A stretch of DNA of 64,000 nucleotides from Mactra quadrangularis (Eukaryota; Mollusca; Bivalvia; Venerida; Mactridae), in the NCBI GenBank assembly GCA_025267735.1, contig CM046304.1, forward strand, positions 6,262,001-6,326,000. Direction: 5' to 3'. How positions within the stretch are numbered: the stretch's first letter is position 1; every line of letters starts with the position of its first letter. Of this stretch, positions 58,152-64,000 are shown piece by piece. Both the position numbers and the translations under genes were made by a program. The notes under the pieces were generated by a model, which worked only from the letters and a program-made list of their open reading frames with translations, had not been told where the DNA came from and made no database searches.

Positions 58152-59012
58152 CACTGAACAAAAGTTCTAACCGATCACTTTTCAAATTTTGACTATTTCA
58201 TAACGGGCCAATGGATCCTTTTTAAATTTTGCAGAGGTGATTTTTGTGTCATTTTCTACCGATTTGTGGAAAAAAATAATTTAATACGGTCCGATGCACT
58301 CAATCGGCACTCAGGGTGGGGTTTACACATTTTGACACGAAATGTTCGTGTAGAGAATGGTGAGTATTAAATTTCACTTTGCATGAATCCTTGTTAACTT
58401 TATAAGTGAAAAAACATAAAACATTGCACGAATGTCGATCCTGTCGGCGAGCTGTAACCTTTGTTCTTGGTCTTCGACGTCAGTTAGAAACGATTTCGGT
58501 CCATTGCTACATCGTCCAAAGTTGCGATCGTCGAGAAGACTTGATTAAAGTGTCATGCAACTTGAAATAGGGATGATCACATTGAAAATAATAAAATTAT
58601 ATCATTTTTCTATTTCAACAATACTTTATCGATATTTTTTAAAGATGTTTCCATGAACAGCCACTCGCATGTTTGATAGAGGCTCCAGCATTCAACATTC
58701 CATTGGCTACGCCACGATCCTGCATCAACATTTGCGCAATGTTTTATGTTTTTTCACTTATAAAGTTAACAAGGATTCATGCAAAGTGAAATTTAATACT
58801 CACCATTCTCTACACGAACATTTCGTGTCAAAATGTGTAAAACACACCATGTGTGCCGATTGAGTGCATCGGACCGTATTAAATTATTTTTTTCCACAAA
58901 TCGGTAGAAAATGACACAAAATTCACCTCTGCAAAATTTAAAAAGGATCCATTGGCCCGTTATATAATAATTAAACTTTGAAAAGTGACCGGTTAGATCT
59001 TTTGTTCAGTGT
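58152..59012. mobile_element. 861-bp foldback MITE with mariner-like ends
   Basis: CACTGAACAAAAGTTCTAAC opens and TTAGATCTTTTGTTCAGTG closes, flanked by TA on both sides (58150-58151 and 59013-59014). The arms are about 277 bp (to 58428, from 58734). It starts 42 bp after the copy C stop. Open frames inside are parts of the arms. Confidence 0.9.
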
Positions 59013-59526
59013 AGTCCGACAATATTAAACTGAGCTTGACCTTTATGCAAGAATATATTAAACTCAGTATTTACAGGCTATTTTTGTCTTCGTTTGTAAA
59101 TCGCGCTTTATCGGAATCTTTCGACAAAATACACGGACTGAACAATTAGTTTTGTTTTCATAAGAATAAATCCTTTGAAACTATGCCCTAATATTGCGGA
59201 CTTACGTGTTCCCTTAAACGAATGTGTCTAAAATTATTTTTACAATACCATGCCACTTTTACAAAAATGATTTATAGTCACATAGGTTGTAATAAACACG
59301 TGTATAACCGTATACACGCATATGGAATCTCACAATTTAATGTGAATGAAGCGTGTAATTATTATAATTAGGTAGTTTAAGCGCAGGTTAATATTGTTGC
59401 ACTATACTGGTCGTATAAAGGGTATGCTTGTTTATGTACAATAGACTTGCCGACCAAATAGCTGAATAAGCTGATGCACGCAAGTCATTTGACAGCATAT
59501 CTCTTACAGTTAATATTTATTATAAA
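59013..59526. other. No gene recognised
   Basis: AT-rich spacer between two transposon-like blocks; no exon or repeat was identified. Confidence 0.4.
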
Positions 59527-59531
59527 TAGTA

Positions 59532-60984
59532 GTGATGGCAATCGGTTGGAAAATCCACAATCGATTAATCGGAGGAATCGGTTGGGCTCAACCGACTGAC
59601 TTACCGATTATAATCGGTTGGATGCCAAAATTTATTTAGCTAAATTCTGGTCATTGTCTTACACAAACATGCAAAATATACATCTATTTCAATGATTTAA
59701 ATGTTGTATACATTATTTATTATTTTCTTATCTTGCTTTTTAGCTTAATATGAACAATATGGCACCAGTTCACTCATCTGAGTGAAAAAACAAACAAAAT
59801 AAACTGTATTTTACATGTCTTTAAGTTTATTTGTGTCAATGGTTAGTTGGGCTTCTGGGTAGCAATTTTCACTCGCTCGAATTGAAATTCACTAGCCTAA
59901 GGCATTTTACATAGAAATGTCCTTTACAATGTATATCTTATTTTTGTACATCTAAGGCATCAAACGAAATAACTAATCTGTTTTTTTATATTTCTGGGAA
60001 ATGTCATTCAAAATAATTTAAGTCACATTATCTACTCTAGCTTTATGCAATTGTGTTCAAAGTAACCAGCAATTTATGATATAATGAAATCAAATGATAG
60101 GGCATTACATAATTCACAAATGAGGAGGCTACCAGTATTCCAGGGTCTGAGCCACCAAAGATCCGTTCTGATCAATTAAATCAAATAACATATTTTCAAT
60201 TTTGAACTTAACAGTTATTGTAAATTCGTTTAAATAGGCTCATTTTCCAACATTGAAAAAAAAATATTTGAAAAAAATCCATAACGTGCCGAGTACGAAA
60301 TTTATTGGGGACGAATGTTTTACATTTACTCGGACGTTTTAAATACTTCAAATTACTGTTGTATGATTTCAACCATAACATCATTATTGAGAAATCATCG
60401 TGAAAAAAACAGCTTTCAATCTCTATGCTTTATGGCAGCTAGTTTTATTTAAATGATATCCTAAAATCGCGCTCCGTGAAAAATTCGTTTATGACAAATG
60501 ACCTTGACCAAAAGTTTAGCTTTATCATTTAGAAGCGGTAAGACAAAAGAGTTTGCTGGTAAACATTATATTTTTCATCTTTAATTTGATTACAAAACGG
60601 AACTATGAATGTGTAAAAGAGTAAGTACGCAAAAGTCTCAGATAAAAGTGCGTTCGGGTACACCTTTTTCGGATACAAACATAATTCGGATACGTAAAGA
60701 GGACTCGCCCGATCGGGCTACTGACTAAGATTTTAGCTCGCTCGTCGGCGAAATTACTCGTCTCGGGCATCGGGCACGTGGGTTACGTCGAAGAAATGTT
60801 GTTCTTGAACACATTTTCTGCCGAATCCGCCGTTATAGCGCGCACACGATAGTAAATTATCTCCCTTGGGTACGGGCTAGTTTTCCGCGACGTCGTCGTC
60901 CACAGAAATCGTAATCGATTAATCGTCGCTGAAATTTTTCTAACCGATTTCGGCGACGTCGGCGATAATCGGAACATCACTAGT
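59532..60984. mobile_element. Possible 1.45-kb DNA element with TAGTGATG ends
   Basis: Begins TAGTGATGGCAATCGGTTGG and ends GATAATCGGAACATCACTA; both subterminal zones are rich in ATCGGTT/AACCGAT and TCGATTAATCG words. There is no clear 8-bp target duplication and no transposase. The boundaries are tentative. Confidence 0.5.
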
Positions 60985-61148
60985 GAGAACGTTCGTGAAC
61001 GTTTGCAAATTTGGCGGAAATAAGCATTACGAACAGTTTGTTCACCGCAAACGTTCCGAGCGCTATTAAGAGATGAATCGCCCAGCGAACCAAGATGGCG
61101 GTCGCGTAAGTTCAAATCAATAGTAAATCAGGTTTTTTGGTTAGAAAT

Positions 61149-61388
61149 CAGGCGCGTAGGAGCAGGGGGCCCCAAAATCCTGCAAAGTTAGTTTTTCATG
61201 ACACATTTTCAAATCTTGAGGCCTTGTTTTAATACGAAGATTTGCTTTTAAGCAGGGGGTACTAAAAGTGCTAGAAATCGAGTTTCAGAGGCTTACATTC
61301 AGAAAAAAATCGACTAGCGGGAGGAGACACTCCTCCCTTACCCACCACATCTGCGGCCCCCAATATTCAGATCATTGCTACGCGCCTG
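61149..61388. mobile_element. 240-bp MITE with CAGGCGCGTAG ends
   Basis: Starts CAGGCGCGTAGGAGCAGG and ends CTACGCGCCTG, with GGGGGCCCC/CGGCCCCC just inside. The flanks AGAAAT and AGAAAAT are similar but not identical, so the target duplication is uncertain. It lies about 260 bp upstream of the TRIM-like start codon. Confidence 0.7.
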
Positions 61389-61646
61389 AGAAAATTATCC
61401 ACATTTTTGAACAAGCGTTTACTCAGCCTAGTTCGTAAAATATACGCAACTGAATTGCGTGGACAAGTTTAAAGTATATCTACTCTAGAGCACGCTCGCT
61501 AATTTGGATGAGTCCGCGGAATACACTTGTCCACAAGAAGGAACGACAACTCTGGTAGAGATTGCGAATATTCCGGAAGTTTGAAATCGGAAGTAGGTAC
61601 CAAAATTCTAATTGCATGTTGGTTCAATAATCTTAAGTTTACTATC

Positions 61647-64000
61647 ATGGCTAGCAAGGGACAATCTGTGGATAATATGTCAGATGAAACATTTGATTTT
61701 ATCTGCACAACATGTGATGAGAAAGGTAAAACAGTGGAAGCTGTGAAGTATTGCATTGAATGTCAAGGATATTGTTGTCAGGTATGCACGGATATGCACT
61801 ACGAAACATTTCCTGTATTGAAGACACATACTCTTCTGGACGCAGTTCAAGGAAACCAAGCCAGCAATGTACCACCAAAATTGCCAGAATTCCCAACCGA
61901 GAGATGTGGCATACATCAAGGGAACATTCTAGATTTATACTGTGAGGACCATAACGACATTGTTTGTTGTAATTGCGTAGCAGCAGATCACAAGTAAGTT
62001 GATTTTTTTAATTTTCTGCGTAAATATAGGAAGACAAAAATATGTTTGGTTAGAATGAGGAGGTATATAGAAGTATTACGATACCATTATCGATCGATAA
62101 AAACATATTTACACATACATGTACATGTATATTTTCATGTTCGCTGTGCGATTTCTAGAGGTTACGTCACAAACAAAGATGTCCCATGAGAAAAGTGTCC
62201 CATATTTAGAGACAATTTCGCCGTGGGACATACATTTGTATTCGTTAGGTACTGTATCCGGTATAAATTGTAATTCATGTTTACCCAAAATAATTATGTT
62301 AGAACAGGACAACAGACATTATCTTGTCCCGTATGTGTAAACAGGAGGATGGGAGTTGGACAAACGGGTTGAGCCCCTATGATTTTTAAAGTTTTGCGTT
62401 TTAGTCTTAACCTGATTCAGATGGGTTTTTTTCTGCCGGAAAAATATACCCTTCAAAATATATTTTGCTCAAAAATCTTAAAATAAAATGCTCTATATAT
62501 GAATACGCACCGTCCTGTTATCTTTTCAATGGCAAGCAATGTGTTTACTGATATCATCTGTTTATGTAGGTCATGAATTTATAGGGCTTATATAGGTCAG
62601 AAGATTGACATGAGATATTTATTAATTTCACAGTGAAAAATTGCTATTATACATGATTCTGCCTATTTCGACAATGTCATTAGTGTATCATTAGTAGAGC
62701 AATGCTTTTACTCAGTAATGCAAGGTTTATAAATATCTAATGACTCCAAGTTATGTACGTAAAGCCCGTCATAGAGTAGTAGTTCAGCATTAGCCTCGAA
62801 ATCTTACTTGTTCGGTGAGTTTTATTTTTGATCAGACATAACAGATGTTTTACAAGTTGCTCAGTTCCAAGCTAAAATAATTGTTCCCAAAGTTTCACTT
62901 GGCGACATGGTTTTCATACATGAGAAATACATACATCCAATTATTAGCATGTCATATGATAATAATTCGAAAACCAAACAAAAATTGGTGTCTGATCATA
63001 ACTTAAATTTGCAATCACAAAAGCAAAACTGTATTTTCAAAAAGTTCAACGCCTTTATCACTACACCACCGAATGATATAAATATTTAATCGATTTTATA
63101 TGAATTTGTTGAAATTACCGGCTTACACCCCAGTTACACATACGGTCCTCAATCGATTAATTATTTCTCATATCTGATCTGTTGGGAATCGGTGATAGAT
63201 CGGTTGTTCTTTTTTCCAGTTTGGCACGGAACCGACGAACACCGATTTAGCCCCGACGTCTTCAATAAGCCGCCGTTAAATAACTTAAATTGGTGTGAGT
63301 CGGTTCCGTTCTTAAAGGGAAAAAAAACAAACAACCGATCTTTTACCGATCACCATGTGTAACTGGGTCCTGAAAGACTTTGCAAAGATAACCTAACTTG
63401 TAACGCCAATTGCCGGACTTCGACGAATAGCCATATTATGTTTTTTTTTCTCATGTCATTTTGCACAAACAAAACATTGTTGCAATCATAAATTGTAAAT
63501 TAAGGGTTTTGTCTAAATGAATCTCGTAGTAAGTTTATTAGTCCTCCCTACCGGTATTTTGACTTATTATGAGAAAATTTTGTCTGGACGATAACTCAAT
63601 GGTGAATATATTTTACTTGATTTGTTTTCTTTCATGCATTGTCTTAAGAAAAGTATTTACTCCATACCAGAAAAGCTAGACGTGTTGTTCAAAATTAATG
63701 AATGCAAGCATATTCAGAGTCGACTGAGAGACGTAATTGTTTCAATGACAACTTTGGGTAAATCAAAGGATGCCAAACTTGGAGCTTTAAAAGATGCTAA
63801 GGAAGAATCTATACAGAAAGTGGAGAATTTTCAGAAAACACTTGAGGCTATTATTAAAAGAGCTGTCAATGCGTCGAGACAAGAAATAGAAACCATATAT
63901 CAAGAACTTGTAAAAGAAGTTTGGCAAGACAAAGAATCAATAGAAAACGTTGCTGATAGTCTACAGGCGTCTGAAAAGAAATTAGAGAAAACAGGAGGAA
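61647..64000 (+). CDS. B-box/coiled-coil TRIM-like protein, 5' part, runs off the window
   Basis: Exon 1 (61647-61993) encodes 116 residues with two B-box zinc fingers: residues 20-61 (C20, C23, C36, C39, C44, C47, H51, H61) and 87-115 (CGIH, YCEDH, CCNC, ADH). No RING precedes them, as in many bivalve TRIM-like proteins. A GTAAGT donor follows. After a 1.65-kb intron, about 63649-64000 is open and reads SIYSIPEKLDVLFKI followed by a long charged, heptad-like region to the window edge: the coiled coil. The 3' part (often NHL repeats in this class) is not in the window. A longer frame starts at 61527, but the ATG at 61647 directly precedes the conserved MSDETFDFICTTC-type start and is preferred. 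The intron acceptor is not straightforward. Likely a cytosolic ubiquitin- or immunity-related scaffold (family inference). Confidence 0.85.
63128..63367. mobile_element. 240-bp MITE in the TRIM-like intron
   Basis: Ends are CCCAGTTACACAT and ATGTGTAACTGGG. Inside, CGGTGATAGATCGGTTGTT pairs with AACAACCGATCTTTTACCG and CGGAACCGAC with GTCGGTTCCG, so most of the element folds into a hairpin. No target duplication is evident. Confidence 0.85.

Noticed and set aside
1..64000. CRISPR arrays, operons, bacterial ribosome binding sites or phage genes
   Set aside because: Tandem repeats here are contiguous satellites without unique spacers, and the genes have introns. Nothing points to a prokaryotic or viral origin.

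Overview
This looks like nuclear DNA of an animal, most probably a bivalve mollusc. The DNA is AT-rich, genes are split by GT-AG introns, and tRNA-derived SINEs and inverted-repeat elements are dense. The only recognisable host genes are an animal-type cytosolic sulfotransferase, a B-box/coiled-coil (TRIM-like) gene of the kind greatly expanded in bivalves, and a small duplicated family of cysteine-rich four-span membrane proteins. The species call is inference from repeat style and gene content; no search was run.

Layout. 1-10.3 kb is gene-poor: two satellite-like arrays (about 178-bp and 158-bp units), a minisatellite overlapping a LINE tail, and a palindromic array. 10.5-16.8 kb holds exon 2 and a broken exon 3 of tetraspan copy A, probably a pseudogene, with repeats between them. 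17.08-21.25 kb is a degenerate DNA transposon with inverted ends of about 550 bp and a truncated integrase-like ORF. 22.08-26.76 kb (minus) is an intact seven-exon sulfotransferase gene (298 aa). 28.1-30.45 kb has a (GGGA)n run, about 1 kb of uninterrupted (GTGA)n, and a 5'-truncated LINE. 30.5-37.6 kb is gene-free with transposon relics and a clean hAT MITE. 37.8-43.2 kb is tetraspan copy B (238 aa, complete). 45.1-52.1 kb contains two back-to-back, near-perfect tandem duplications (2577 bp x2, then 922 bp x2). 52.7-58.1 kb is tetraspan copy C (239 aa, complete). 58.15-61.4 kb holds inverted-repeat elements. From 61.65 kb to the window edge runs the 5' part of a TRIM-like gene.

How it fits together. 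Copies B and C share coding exons, phase-1 introns, a conserved upstream block with a probable non-coding first exon, and an intron-1 repeat, so they arose by segmental duplication. Later insertions separate them; for example a SINE with a 10-bp target duplication is present only in B, and C shows the empty site. The tetraspan family is the least familiar protein-coding content: I cannot name it, its topology is claudin-like, and its last nine residues are identical in all three copies. Most other structure is transposon biology. The most thought-provoking piece is a hairpin at the inner edge of the long transposon ends whose stem differs between three copies by compensatory base changes.
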